Shown: one piece after another, positions 11,101 to 19,959 of the stretch | How the letters are laid out: each line of letters starts with the position of its first letter | How positions within the stretch are numbered: position 1 is the stretch's first letter | Virus record (IMG/VR): IMGVR_UViG_3300035070_003001 | Location: 1 to 49,804 of that record | Source: a virus | DNA length: 49,804 nucleotides | Direction: 5' to 3' (one strand) | The notes under the pieces: generated by a model | Databases searched by the model: none | Told to the model about the DNA's origin: nothing | What the model saw: only the letters and a program-made list of their open reading frames with translations | Translations under genes and position numbers: made by a program

Positions 11101-11351
11101 GTTTATCAGGTGTCGAACTAATTACGGGTAGCGCTTTTGATAATATGCACATCAATAGTCCAATTCCTAGAAGCGAGTTGCAATATTCATGGATCCACAA
11201 TGCCACTTCTGGCTCGGACGCTCTGGAGCAACACATTCTGGGATACGCACCAAGAGATGGAATTGTCTCTTCGTCTGCGGGATTTGTTGAAGCAATTGTT
11301 TTTCCAAGCGCATCAAGTATTACGGCCACGATTAATTCTGGTCCACCATAA
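5148..11351 (+). CDS. Giant baseplate/tail protein with three LamG-like regions
   Basis: A 2067-residue protein starting in a TAATG overlap. Three regions look like LamG/concanavalin A-type jelly rolls. Residues about 166-370 carry TIEFWLKKT, GDWHHYAFSIY and GSMDEFRFWKVKRT. Residues about 620-870 carry FTFETEIILP, MRLGSVRYWHSYLS and LALHWGFDT. Residues about 1625-1790 carry KSFSFWINLN, WKHVAIVWDGD and LQGSLQNFAIYS. Such domains usually bind carbohydrate. The parts between them (for example 420-560, with long helices around YNNLETIYKSKGTEKSF) look like baseplate framework. By position it could stand in for T4 gp7 or gp10-type wedge components, but I see no direct similarity. A surface-contacting baseplate role is inferred. 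Confidence 0.7.
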   Translation: MSIKDLFNNTGSPKIQKSVTSDELVETVESSDYIEAKKTEHQQFVPPIDFSDPSNFAKFGSAELYYEKSFERIHNYYPYDGTLSEKIEFENSSSYLDKYVFDNLYPRTNGYVNFDGNQKIEIFGGPHTASVGMEGKPLEDTFDSSMVYDAEKRRDVSFEYKADYGCTIEFWLKKTEPTVTTRNRIVDMTNGDGGTTFQLDYLKNGADNLIQLHIQSGSTTTSRTEIMTDAVDGDWHHYAFSIYNENNQTNVSSFKDGHFISTSGVVLGGSPKEILDITAVSSGMQMAIGSTIGGGVGLSGSMDEFRFWKVKRTPEQIYNTWFTQVGGGTNKNDANLDLGLYLKFNEGISGNDSLDSLVLDYSGRISNGVVDGYVSSFRSTGSAITEALGQPEFLDPIIYSSHPDVVSKKAEYKTSGSLADIESTSQIISYFPGWMQEEDELQGKQLKYLSQVIGSYFDTLWHQINFIDKIHDNHYISGSNTALPFSKKLLQDKGFVIPDMFIDASITENLLNRDDNEVYEKEINEVRNTIYHNLYNNLETIYKSKGTEKSFRNFFRSIGIGQDLVKLNMYADDSTFVIRDNYQYKSLEKNFVNFNREGHFDATLFQSSSNGDYYIPGDKDYLGSFTFETEIILPKKQRKNEIGYFSFPDLTSSIGGFHSTGSAFDYPTSNDLGMSLYVLKNEEEKNLNDDESQTVRFMVTGAFGELTSSEISYQYDNNKWNLALRMRHSTYPYGNITGSIEDDFTIDFYGVESDGDVKRNYFYVSASNITADYFRSDKIFYAGAERVNYSGSIEYNTDMRLGSVRYWHSYLSNEAIDQHSYDPETFGSNNPEQSDLVDTYPVEIPREKTLALHWGFDTLTGSDSSGEFLVPDLSSGSNSPTLYGSLAATLGQINEAKGIEFNTSDTKAIDKDYLHVARKRLLDNLMSSDLTTIKSDETEQFFVDEDVSDNFYSFEKSMYATISDEMMNLFSTAIDLNNLIGQPNQRYHHDYNMMSFLRDRFYDDVENEPDFEKFTSFYKWIDDSISIALQQLIPASARFSEKINNVVESHVLERNKYTHQLPILTTFESTEGSIKGISEMKYDWKHGHAPTYPEEEQHNVLWQTERKEKDGLRETLRQSRNNHSLQSSGLVRREIDGSTRISDTYAVRRFAKTYDVSLVTQPTIHGGTNFSRNKNVFLFRDNIALGGEENGAAEPMNIITAGLEEGLGVVDQVRNEDNLPRKKKVELSVHVKKRNNEEYGKFIKSNYILPMNVMSGTVHTGYNKTVKELFTSEYIFSNLHHDITSLTNDTPIQGPFTEAHVGGLQYRHVDINKYDISKSNTVTVSTLTTPPTGTIEFDISVLETKYNEGTGSWVRVRDADGSRETFNYAPFYDFVDGEWSTMDQLSYLISHKLDVQTNQQTPSILELTQSTSGSFYNETITTDSNNFITASGFAGGLAPSDVTVNRYIDVQGERPEGWALLFKQHIKESDTDGAFGFVGADYGTPYPYPHYPLATRYRDEHTKRPINVRNIKTNSGSQKVGNYKNEVELFSVASEYQKSWAKRAYDDPNVDILPQSLTASLPETTHYQTLVTRYPSEVGNIFGTIVNNRQVTGIDQPPSFALNVAEILSLPESELATTTATGYSATGDKSFSFWINLNADAGSTAQYVFSSTSNSNTDSIRIWFQNDQINFSTSTGAGVKTFKWNVTTSDFVSTWKHVAIVWDGDQSNDPNLYIDNVDEGGPDSTAGSAGGTTIVAMEKLYLFDYRSNNANHELQGSLQNFAIYSVSFGDVFVANVYNSGITRDTPNSTANLLDFWYLGNDMTGISLADEIINGQIVSSSYGNLNHLTSSGGVTVVTGNPTPTRGGSSPISPDFYNIILSPTNESGKSSERNINTRFSAPGGVEVQTLSYLDAYSQTYSVHNAMPFRNLSVLGSGSGEDGTIRVEDHLGLRRGLKTLRALHMGQFGIDPDYGVITSAGYPSSASFGKQHRNTSNRMEWSGSSDVGLSGVELITGSAFDNMHINSPIPRSELQYSWIHNATSGSDALEQHILGYAPRDGIVSSSAGFVEAIVFPSASSITATINSGPP

Positions 11352-11371
11352 AATTTTAGAAGAGGTTGTAG

Positions 11372-14300
11372 ATGTCGTTTTTTGTAGATTATGTTGGTTT
11401 GAATACTATTATTTCAAGCTCTTTGGATCTGACTGATAATGTTATAAGTTATGGAGAAAATAGAGAAATTGTGATTCTCGATCATGATACACCATTCACA
11501 TCAGTTAGGGCGCCATCTTACTTGGTCGCATTTAATATTCATGCAAACGGCCCATATGGATACTCATCATGGAAGCAAGTAAGAGTATCGGAAAATCCAA
11601 TAACAAGATATCACAACAAAAACAGTACAATGACTTTTGTTACTGAACCTGGTCCTGTAATGAATCTTGGACAAAATGGAGAGCTTAGAATAAGAAGTCG
11701 CTACTCTGCATTGTACAACTATACAGAACCAGCGATTGCTCAGAAATCTTATCCATTGATATGGAACGTCGGTCGTCACTTTAAGGATGAAGATAATCAA
11801 CTTGCTCCAGAGCCGCAGAAGTTTTCAATTGTTTCCTCTTATGCGAATCAACAGATTGGATTTGCAAACGAGAAGGTCGACAAGCTTTTGAAGTTTGATC
11901 CGGATGAAGAGCAAACGGAATACGTAGTAATTTCAGATATGTATCTGGAGAACGGCTTGAACAAACAAGACTCGCCTTTAACTTATTGGGAATTCTTGCA
12001 ATACCGAGAGACCGTTTATCCTCATATGAAGAACCAATTTCAAAATGAAAACTTGGAGAGACCAACGTTCGAGAGTTTCTTTAGGCATAATAGAACAGAT
12101 AGGACAAAACTCCATTATTCATCTGACTTCCCAGATTATGCATCTAACCCATTTGGTTTTTCACCATACAACAACACCACGGAAGTAAATGAAAATTTGT
12201 CCCAAAGTACATGGCCACTGGATGAGCATCAAGATTTCTTGTCTAGACAATATTCGACTGTGACCGATAGTGTCGATTGGACCGGAGTGGGAGAAACTCC
12301 AGGTAACGAAGAGAACTCTAGAAACGGCGAAGGGTCACTGATGCAAACAATCAGCCAGTATAGTAACGAGATGGTCGTAAGAAGCAGTGCCCTAAATGAC
12401 CCAACCCCAAGCACCGTCATAACAGCAGCTTTGAGACTAGATTGGAGACTTGCACCTAGCCCTCTTTACATGCGACGCATATCCTTAGCAAACTCTGCAT
12501 CCGTATCTAACCCATCTGGTATGGAAATATACGGAACCGGCAGTGAACTAAAGCTATTCCAAGGTGGGGCACTTTGGGAAGCAGGTCCAAAGCGATACAT
12601 CAAAGATGCTACCGGAAGCTATATATCCGCTCCAAGATTACCTTTCTATGACACATATGAAGATTACATTGAAGAAGCGAGAAGGAGACATAAGAACTTC
12701 TCTGTCGTTCCTGAATTTAGAATGTCTACACAAGTCGAAGACTATCGCAGAACAAACAACGCAATCGAGCTAGACATGTTCGATGTGACAGGTGGAGTAT
12801 CCGGAACTACCAACTCATCAGATGACAATTTTTACGAGATCTACTCAAACTCGGACTTTATGAGAAACTTTGAAGTGATTGACGACGATCACAAAGATTT
12901 CACAAACGGAAAAGTGCTATCTCTCCGCTGCAAAGCAGTCAAGAAGTTCCTTCCATACGAAGGATTTTACCCAGCACAACGAACAGTTGATCTGACAAAA
13001 CAGTTTTATGATTCTTTTAAGGATCACATTAAACTTAAGAACGGCCTCAATGTCGAGATAAACGACTTTAACTATGGACGACAGTTGGTTATGACACCAT
13101 TGTTTGCACCGGGTGTCCTATTTAATACTATAAAATCTGGAGTTGCAGTTGACTATCCCATTATAACTGGTAGTCAGGTTATTTACCCTACAACCGGAGC
13201 TCCATACGACAGCAATGGTTCTTTTTTGATAGGGAATAATCTAAAAAAGAATTTCGATAAACGAATTCCATTTGAAGCCATTGTGGAGCCTCATAGATAT
13301 CTTGCTGGATATGACATAACATCAAACGAGCCTCACCCAAGTGGCAATCTGTCTGCATCCGCAAACTGGGATGGTGTTGGAGATGAGCTATATGGTTTGA
13401 TGGCGCACAATTTCCTAGCCGAAGTACCCGAATTCTTCCTTCCGGATGGAGAGTTGACCTCTGTTGTTTCAAAAAAACAAGGAGACATAAGTTTAAAATC
13501 AGGCTCCGTATATGGAATGAGAGTTAAGATGAAGAGATCCATGGACAAAACGCGAGGATCAGTTTATCATACAGGTTCCAGTGAACTACCTTATTATCCA
13601 CCTCAGGATATTATATCGGGATCTCACCCACGAGAAACGTACACAATGTATTCCAGACCGTCGTCTTTTGGACCACCTTCTATAGGAATGACTGTCTTTT
13701 CAGAAGGCTCGTCTGATTACGATCTTCATCAATTTGATGAATTGTACTTAGGTTTCACATCGGCCAGTATATCTAGCGAAACTTATCTAGCAAAAGACTC
13801 TTATCATGGATACAATTTTCCATTCACCCCTCCATATTATCATGGGGAAGCTTGGTGTGACATTGTGGTAACAGCCTCATCAGATAAGATGACCATTTCC
13901 GAATTACAAGCGGCTGCTGAATATGATTTTACTAGATTTGACAACACTTTTTATAACATGTCCAATAGCTCTGGTTTGATAAACGAAGGTGGCACCACCT
14001 TCGGTCCTCAATCTTTGTATCATATTGACCAAAACGCCGTTCAACTCTCAGCATCCTTGAACCTTAAAGGTATAGGTCGCACAAGAGACACCATCCGAAG
14101 ATCTCGAGATCAAGATCTTATTGTCGACACTGCTTTGGATGAATCGGATCGCTGGATTATCCAAACGAAATTCGAAACACCAATGTTAAACTTTGCTCAT
14201 GTATCTGGAAGTGACCATTTGACCCTCCCTGATTATGGTTCTGGATCCGTCCCGAGAGGAATGTGGCATCAACATGGAAGAATACCTGAAGAGAACGAAG

Positions 14301-15829
14301 GTGTTTTTCTAGAGGTTGGTCCGATTGAAAGAAACTATTATATTCAAGCAAAAGGAAACACAGCAGAAGCTGCTGATAAATTACAAGATCTTTCGGAAGC
14401 TTTAGGGTTTGCCGGCACGTCTACTAAGATTGGTCGCATAGCCTCAAGTAAAAAGATTTCCGAATGCGTTGTTGCTGTGCCATTCATAGAAAGAGAAGCT
14501 GAAAAGAAGTTTTTCCGACTTGCTTTAAGTGAAGAGATGTTGCAACAATACAAGGATGGCGATAAGCAATCTTTGACAACTGGTGAGCCACAATCTCAAA
14601 TCGGTCGTTCGGTCTTGCTTCAACTCGATAAGATGGAGAAATTTGTGTTTCCACCGTCATTTGACTTCTTAAGATTTCCAGACGTTGATCCTGTAGCAAT
14701 GTATGCTTTTGAATTCTCGCACACCCTATCTCAACAAGATTTATCAGACATTTGGCAAAACTTACCACCAGACATTGGAACAACCATGGAAGTTTCTGAA
14801 GTTGCCATAACTCACCCACTGTTACAAAAAGAACTTTTGGGACAAGGCGGAGAAGAGGGAAATCAATTAATCGACATGCCTGAAAAGTTAAAGTGGATGG
14901 TGTTCAAAGTTAAGCAGAGAGCGGCCACAAATTACTTCAAGAAGACCGTCTTGAGAAACCCTGATGTCAATACTGCTGTCAACAATTCAAACGTCACCAA
15001 AGACGAATTTGGAGACACTAGCCCCATACAATATAACTGGCCTTATGATTTCTTTTCTTTGGTAGAACTTGTCAAAATTGATGCTGAGGTAGAACTTGGT
15101 AACTTTGATGAAGATGAGATCAACAACTATATTGATAATTTACCTGCTTGGGCTGGAGTGTCTGCGGATATGGATAAGATAGAATATCTTGTTGGTGGTC
15201 TAGAGGACAATCCAATCCCCGAGGTACAAATACCAGATGAAGCTCCAGAAGGAAGAAAGACAACTGCCGACAGAGTTGAGAATCTAGGTCGAAGAAATCT
15301 TTTGTCTAAAGAAGGACTTTTTGATATACCAGGCAATATTCCATCGGAAGACGGACAAGTTTATGTTCAACTTAAGGGTCGTTTCACTGTAGAGGCGAAT
15401 ATGGATCCGCTAGCAAGTCTGCAAAGTCTTCAAGGAAAAGCGACCAGCGAACTCTTAGAGTTAGGTATAGCAGTTCTTAACATATCTAGTGCAACAGAGC
15501 AGTCTTTCTTTAGCTGGTCCAGCAAGTGGTACAATTCAGACCCATCTTTCCGACAAAAGAAACAACAGGCTCAATCTGGAAGCGATAGTGCAGCTGCTCT
15601 GAATAATCAAGTATCAACAAATCAGTTTGAAGCAGAGGTTATTCGTTTCATAAAGAACAAGTATAATGAATACGATACAGTGTTGAGAACTAAAAATAAA
15701 GCAAAAGCAAAAGCTTTCAATGAGATGAAGGCGAAATATTCTAGTGATTCTAGATACAGTAACGAACTAGAGATTAGAGCATACAACTCAATCGACACCG
15801 GCGGTAATGCTGGTGTATATTTGGAGTAA
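11372..15829 (+). CDS. Giant virion structural protein, unknown
   Basis: A 1485-residue protein with an AGAAGAGG ribosome binding site. I recognise no domain. It is rich in Ser, Tyr, Asn and Gly, as tail surface proteins are, up to about residue 990. It then becomes mixed helical (residues 1000-1150, with EAADKLQDLSEALGFAGTS) and ends in a charged helical tail with KNKAKAKAFNEMKAKY. It follows the LamG protein with only 20 bases between, so both are probably made together and belong to the same baseplate or tail-tip assembly. Confidence 0.65.
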   Translation: MSFFVDYVGLNTIISSSLDLTDNVISYGENREIVILDHDTPFTSVRAPSYLVAFNIHANGPYGYSSWKQVRVSENPITRYHNKNSTMTFVTEPGPVMNLGQNGELRIRSRYSALYNYTEPAIAQKSYPLIWNVGRHFKDEDNQLAPEPQKFSIVSSYANQQIGFANEKVDKLLKFDPDEEQTEYVVISDMYLENGLNKQDSPLTYWEFLQYRETVYPHMKNQFQNENLERPTFESFFRHNRTDRTKLHYSSDFPDYASNPFGFSPYNNTTEVNENLSQSTWPLDEHQDFLSRQYSTVTDSVDWTGVGETPGNEENSRNGEGSLMQTISQYSNEMVVRSSALNDPTPSTVITAALRLDWRLAPSPLYMRRISLANSASVSNPSGMEIYGTGSELKLFQGGALWEAGPKRYIKDATGSYISAPRLPFYDTYEDYIEEARRRHKNFSVVPEFRMSTQVEDYRRTNNAIELDMFDVTGGVSGTTNSSDDNFYEIYSNSDFMRNFEVIDDDHKDFTNGKVLSLRCKAVKKFLPYEGFYPAQRTVDLTKQFYDSFKDHIKLKNGLNVEINDFNYGRQLVMTPLFAPGVLFNTIKSGVAVDYPIITGSQVIYPTTGAPYDSNGSFLIGNNLKKNFDKRIPFEAIVEPHRYLAGYDITSNEPHPSGNLSASANWDGVGDELYGLMAHNFLAEVPEFFLPDGELTSVVSKKQGDISLKSGSVYGMRVKMKRSMDKTRGSVYHTGSSELPYYPPQDIISGSHPRETYTMYSRPSSFGPPSIGMTVFSEGSSDYDLHQFDELYLGFTSASISSETYLAKDSYHGYNFPFTPPYYHGEAWCDIVVTASSDKMTISELQAAAEYDFTRFDNTFYNMSNSSGLINEGGTTFGPQSLYHIDQNAVQLSASLNLKGIGRTRDTIRRSRDQDLIVDTALDESDRWIIQTKFETPMLNFAHVSGSDHLTLPDYGSGSVPRGMWHQHGRIPEENEGVFLEVGPIERNYYIQAKGNTAEAADKLQDLSEALGFAGTSTKIGRIASSKKISECVVAVPFIEREAEKKFFRLALSEEMLQQYKDGDKQSLTTGEPQSQIGRSVLLQLDKMEKFVFPPSFDFLRFPDVDPVAMYAFEFSHTLSQQDLSDIWQNLPPDIGTTMEVSEVAITHPLLQKELLGQGGEEGNQLIDMPEKLKWMVFKVKQRAATNYFKKTVLRNPDVNTAVNNSNVTKDEFGDTSPIQYNWPYDFFSLVELVKIDAEVELGNFDEDEINNYIDNLPAWAGVSADMDKIEYLVGGLEDNPIPEVQIPDEAPEGRKTTADRVENLGRRNLLSKEGLFDIPGNIPSEDGQVYVQLKGRFTVEANMDPLASLQSLQGKATSELLELGIAVLNISSATEQSFFSWSSKWYNSDPSFRQKKQQAQSGSDSAAALNNQVSTNQFEAEVIRFIKNKYNEYDTVLRTKNKAKAKAFNEMKAKYSSDSRYSNELEIRAYNSIDTGGNAGVYLE

Positions 15830-15833
15830 ATAA

Positions 15834-16796
15834 ATGACATTTTTTAATAAAAAAACAGAAGTAATGCAAATTGAAATGACGCCATACGGTCGCTACTTGT
15901 ATTCAATTGGAAAGTTCAAGCCACACTCGTATGAGTTTGTCGACGATGATATCTTATATAGAGCCTCTGGGTCAGCAGAAGAGCAAGAAGCAGCTCATCA
16001 GAGGATCTTAAATGAGACGCCAAGGATTAAAGTTAATCGAGCATTTCAAGATTCAGCTCCACAACAAGATTCTCCTCCAACTCTAGATAAGATTAGGGTC
16101 ATGAATAACAAGCAGGACCTCAAACAGTCCGGACTATATGCACTGGGTCGGTCTTCTTATTCCACTGACCGTAGTCCATCGTTTCAAGTAACAATGTTGG
16201 CAGGTGAGATAAAAGAAACCTCCATGTTCGACGATGCTTATGGGGAAGACTTACCTATCCCACAGGTCGATATTGATCTTAAGTTCATAGCTACTTTGAA
16301 AAACACTCTTACAGACCTGATGTCAGATGATGCGATCACATCTAACTTCTTTGACGATGGATCATATGTTGAAATTCATTATACTGAGCCGATCATTCAT
16401 ATGAAAGAGTTCAATTCTTTTTATGAAAAAGAAAATTTTGAAATTGAAGTGTTTGAGACCACGAATACCGGTCAACTTAGACCTTTAAAAATGTCCAAGA
16501 AAATGTCTTCAATAGTTAATGGCATTCTGATGGACGAGGAGTTCGCACCAGACAGAGAACAGTTCGATGACAGCTTCTTAGAAGATGATGAAAAAGGAAG
16601 ATCTGACTTGGAATATTTCTTTGATATTGATGTCGATGAGGATATACCACCAGAAATTATTTGTGAAGTTGTAGAGAGACTTGAGATAAATAACCAATTT
16701 CTCGACGAAGAGCTGCTTTGTCCGGACAAACGAACAGACATGTTTAATATTTATGCCACTAAAATTGGCCCAGAAGATTTGGAGGATTGCGACTAA
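15834..16796 (+). CDS. Virion structural protein with T..GR..L..GKF..DDDI.Y motif
   Basis: 320 residues. The N-terminus (residues 12-44) holds TPYGRYLYSIGKF followed by YEFVDDDILY. The same pattern opens the protein at 22240 (LTDEGRRRLAQG, then FALGDDEINY), so the two share an N-terminal module that I know from uncharacterised structural proteins of marine T4-like phages. The C-terminal third is very acidic (residues 235-290, DDSFLEDDEKG and DIDVDEDIPPE). It is the first of four coupled genes. Its TAA overlaps the next ATG by one base. Function unknown; a tail or neck structural role is inferred. Confidence 0.6.
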   Translation: MTFFNKKTEVMQIEMTPYGRYLYSIGKFKPHSYEFVDDDILYRASGSAEEQEAAHQRILNETPRIKVNRAFQDSAPQQDSPPTLDKIRVMNNKQDLKQSGLYALGRSSYSTDRSPSFQVTMLAGEIKETSMFDDAYGEDLPIPQVDIDLKFIATLKNTLTDLMSDDAITSNFFDDGSYVEIHYTEPIIHMKEFNSFYEKENFEIEVFETTNTGQLRPLKMSKKMSSIVNGILMDEEFAPDREQFDDSFLEDDEKGRSDLEYFFDIDVDEDIPPEIICEVVERLEINNQFLDEELLCPDKRTDMFNIYATKIGPEDLEDCD

Positions 16797-17638
16797 TGAA
16801 CGATATGACCGTAGGAATGGAGAACCTTCCAAATGTATTTATAGATAAGATAATAGTTAATCCGAGAGTGTACAGGCGCGTCCCACTGACGATCCAATAT
16901 AAAGTAAGAGTTGTACTAAAGATGTATGACTATACAGAAGGTCACTCGTGGAGAAATAAGTTGCATGGACTAAAAGTCAAATGTGCATTCGTATCAGACG
17001 AGAGGATAACAGCCTTAAACAATGGAGAGATGAGTTTGTTTGATATGCCACTTGGAGCAATATCGATGACAACTGCTCAATCTTGTGATAATTTTAGATT
17101 TTCAAACAGAAGAGCGGGATATGATAGTTTTAAAGCCGAGTTTGATTTCACAACGTTAGAGTCTCCTCAGAATTTAAATGTTTACGCTGCATGCTTTATA
17201 GACGATTTGCAATTTGGAATTCCACTGTTTGACAAATACTATGGTCCAATGGCAGCAGAGAGGATTTTTGTAGCAGGTATTCCAAATTCTAGATCAAACT
17301 ATTTTTATAATGGGCAAACAAACGAGGAGTATGGCGGCCCTGTACACCTTCATTCTTCAGGATATATGGAAGGGTCTGAACATAAAGACGTTCCCCACAA
17401 CAGATTGCGCTTAGTAGAAGAGGAGAACTATAAACTTGTCGTTGTTGAGACTGACAGCGAAGTTTATGCAGGTATGGATATAACGCGATTACCAGAAGAA
17501 AATAGAACAGAATTAAGACCAGGGTTTGTAGACAGAACACCAGATGCACAACTTGGCCCTCAAACAAATATTCCAGACCAAGAAGTTGAAATAGAGGACC
17601 CGAATATACCAACAGACCCACTAACGGAGATTTACTGA
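16796..17638 (+). CDS. Structural protein, unknown
   Basis: 280 residues from the ATG at 16796, chosen because it forms a TAATG overlap with the gene before it. A TTG three codons upstream is possible but has no support. The N-terminus (NVFIDKIIVNPRVYRRVPLTIQYKVRVV) looks like a beta-sandwich of a tail protein, and the C-terminus is Pro/Glu/Asp-rich and probably disordered. No recognised domain. It ends in a TGATG overlap with the next gene, so all genes from 15834 to 19740 are likely to be translated as a unit. Confidence 0.6.
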   Translation: MNDMTVGMENLPNVFIDKIIVNPRVYRRVPLTIQYKVRVVLKMYDYTEGHSWRNKLHGLKVKCAFVSDERITALNNGEMSLFDMPLGAISMTTAQSCDNFRFSNRRAGYDSFKAEFDFTTLESPQNLNVYAACFIDDLQFGIPLFDKYYGPMAAERIFVAGIPNSRSNYFYNGQTNEEYGGPVHLHSSGYMEGSEHKDVPHNRLRLVEEENYKLVVVETDSEVYAGMDITRLPEENRTELRPGFVDRTPDAQLGPQTNIPDQEVEIEDPNIPTDPLTEIY

Positions 17639-19740
17639 TGAACAAGTCACTAGTATTTAACATAGAAACACAAACTCAAAATGATGAAATATTGTCGCTG
17701 TGTTTTATTAATGAAAACACTTTAGCCTTAGAAACATCTGAAATAGCTAGAAAAATGTTTAGATTAAACAGAGCTCTTTTTAACAAGATCAATGGCTCAA
17801 CCAAAATGATGGGTGGTACTTTGTATCGTAATGAAATAACGAGACCGAAACACAACACGAACAGGCTCCAAGTAAAAATTGATAATCGATTTACCTCTAG
17901 GGAGATCGAGATATCAAAATTGTTTTTTGACAACAACATATTGAAAAATCAACAAAGAGCCATCACCAGTAATGGAAGAAAGATTGATTTTGATCCCAAC
18001 ATGTTGAAAGGGGCATCATCAGGAAACTTCTTAGATTCGGAAAACTTAACTTTCGATGATATCCAAGACATGAACATTGTCTGTTCTATAGAGGAAATTA
18101 GCCTATTCGAAGACCAAGGAGTTAAGGCAATCTTGATAACCGACAGGCTAGAGGAAAGGAGATCTCTTTTAAAAGTTGCCTATAGGTTGGAACTTAATGT
18201 AGACACCGACTTCAAGGAATATTTAGATTTAATTATAGAAAGGCTGACTAAATCAATCAAGTTCCTTACACAATATATTTCAAACATTAACAACTCTTCG
18301 CATTATGATTCCTTGAACCACACCTTTAAGCCATCTTTTTCTACGAAAATCTTAAGCAGCCTAGGTTTGTCACCAGAAAAGACGAACTACGATCTTTCAT
18401 CTCAAACAGTGAAGCAATCTGATTACGGACAAGCTGCTATCAATTACTACAATGCCTTACTTTTACTTGGCAATAATGTGGGCAAAGAAATTTATGGGCA
18501 AACATTGAGATCTCTGTTGCCAACATCCAAAACGACACCAGAGGCCATTACTGAAACTCTCAATTCCATGAGTAGACTATTGTCCGATATTAAAGGTCAA
18601 TACAAGTCAACAAAAAACAAACCAGGTTCAAACAAAGATTATTCAAAAATCAATAGAGCGTCTACCAAAAATAATTTATTAGAAGTTATCTCCACTGAAA
18701 GCTTCGACATCGAAAAAGAGAAGCTAGGATACTCTATTTTCTCTAGCAAGCAATCTGGGCTAAATGAATTTTCAACCGAAGGATATAAGACGAGATATGT
18801 TCTAGAACAGATGAAATACTATCCTAAAATTCAACTTGAAGATGCAGGCTATATGACACCAGATGAGAAAAACAAGTTTTCCAGATTAGACAACCAGCCA
18901 AGTTTTTTAACTCCGGTAGAACTTATTCTTCCAAATAAGAAAATAACTACAAATAGGGGTATGAAAAATATTAACCCTAATGACATAAGACAGTTTCGAT
19001 TAGCAAAGTCGGCTAGAGCTCAATCTAGAATGTCCGAGGCATATCCCACTAGTACATCTAGATCTAGAGTATCTGGGGATATAATGTCCAAATTTAATAT
19101 TCAAATAGGGAACCCTAGAAAGACTCTGTTATCACGCCCTACAGAGCAGCAAATAGATCCTTTAGTTGGAGTAGAGTACTATGTAGGAAATAGTTCTACG
19201 TTTGCTACAATCAGTCCTATCTCTCTGTCTAAGAGTTTTAAGAGAATAATGTCGCAACAAGATAAAAGAGTTTTGTCCATTGTATCGGATATTGTCCCTA
19301 GAAGGTTTTTGAGACAAGAAAAGGCCGTTAAATCAATTAAAGACTTACAAATCTCAAACCCAAAATCACTAATACGCTCAAATGTGACAGCACAATCTAT
19401 TGATTTAACAGCCATTCCTCCTCAAGTAAAGTATATGTGCACACCAGCTTTCAACCCAAATCCTCAATCGGACCCATTGAAAAATGCAGAGTCTCGTGAA
19501 ATAATTGAGGAGACACAAAAAAACCTTTTCCTTATTCGCGCACATGTGGGCTTTCATCACGACAACGATGGCTTGATTAATGTACACAGTCCCATATATG
19601 TTCCTTTGGATATCACGGTATTGCAATCTGGCAAGCCTATCTTAGCTAAGGCGTATGGGTATGAAGTTCCTGAATTAGGAATTGTAAAAGATAAATTCTC
19701 AGCAACTATTTATAGTAATCTAATTTATATACGAGGTTAA
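17638..19740 (+). CDS. Structural protein, unknown, 700 aa
   Basis: A 700-residue protein beginning in a TGATG overlap. It is Lys/Ser/Asn-rich with a mostly helical middle (residues 180-370, YRLELNVDTDFKEYLDLIIERLTKSIKFL) and a C-terminal beta region (about 620-700, NLFLIRAHVGFHHDNDGLINVHSPIYVPL). The last 80 residues look like a compact domain joined by a flexible, basic linker (residues 440-510). No signal peptide or membrane segment is present. I do not recognise the family. Its neighbours suggest a tail or baseplate component. Confidence 0.55.
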   Translation: MNKSLVFNIETQTQNDEILSLCFINENTLALETSEIARKMFRLNRALFNKINGSTKMMGGTLYRNEITRPKHNTNRLQVKIDNRFTSREIEISKLFFDNNILKNQQRAITSNGRKIDFDPNMLKGASSGNFLDSENLTFDDIQDMNIVCSIEEISLFEDQGVKAILITDRLEERRSLLKVAYRLELNVDTDFKEYLDLIIERLTKSIKFLTQYISNINNSSHYDSLNHTFKPSFSTKILSSLGLSPEKTNYDLSSQTVKQSDYGQAAINYYNALLLLGNNVGKEIYGQTLRSLLPTSKTTPEAITETLNSMSRLLSDIKGQYKSTKNKPGSNKDYSKINRASTKNNLLEVISTESFDIEKEKLGYSIFSSKQSGLNEFSTEGYKTRYVLEQMKYYPKIQLEDAGYMTPDEKNKFSRLDNQPSFLTPVELILPNKKITTNRGMKNINPNDIRQFRLAKSARAQSRMSEAYPTSTSRSRVSGDIMSKFNIQIGNPRKTLLSRPTEQQIDPLVGVEYYVGNSSTFATISPISLSKSFKRIMSQQDKRVLSIVSDIVPRRFLRQEKAVKSIKDLQISNPKSLIRSNVTAQSIDLTAIPPQVKYMCTPAFNPNPQSDPLKNAESREIIEETQKNLFLIRAHVGFHHDNDGLINVHSPIYVPLDITVLQSGKPILAKAYGYEVPELGIVKDKFSATIYSNLIYIRG

Positions 19741-19743
19741 AAG

Positions 19744-19959
19744 ATGTCTATTCAAAAATATATTGATACTGATATGGGGGAGCAAACGATAGACGTATCA
19801 GCATCTACTCGCAAGTTTCAAACTTCAATAATTGTTAACCAAGATCCTAATAAAGCAGGGGTTTTGACATTTCTGCAAGAATTCGAAGAGCAGGTCCCAG
19901 CACCACCTAGAAGAACAGCTCCGCAAACTATGAGACCTAGAAGACAAGGGAATTACTAA
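19744..19959 (+). CDS. Small structural protein, unknown
   Basis: 71 residues. The first half is ordinary, while the C-terminus is a short Pro/Arg tail (EQVPAPPRRTAPQTMRPRRQ) that may bind a partner or nucleic acid. The gene lies three bases after the 700-aa gene and its stop overlaps the next start (TAATG). The tight spacing and good codon use argue that it is real. No function can be given. Confidence 0.5.
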   Translation: MSIQKYIDTDMGEQTIDVSASTRKFQTSIIVNQDPNKAGVLTFLQEFEEQVPAPPRRTAPQTMRPRRQGNY

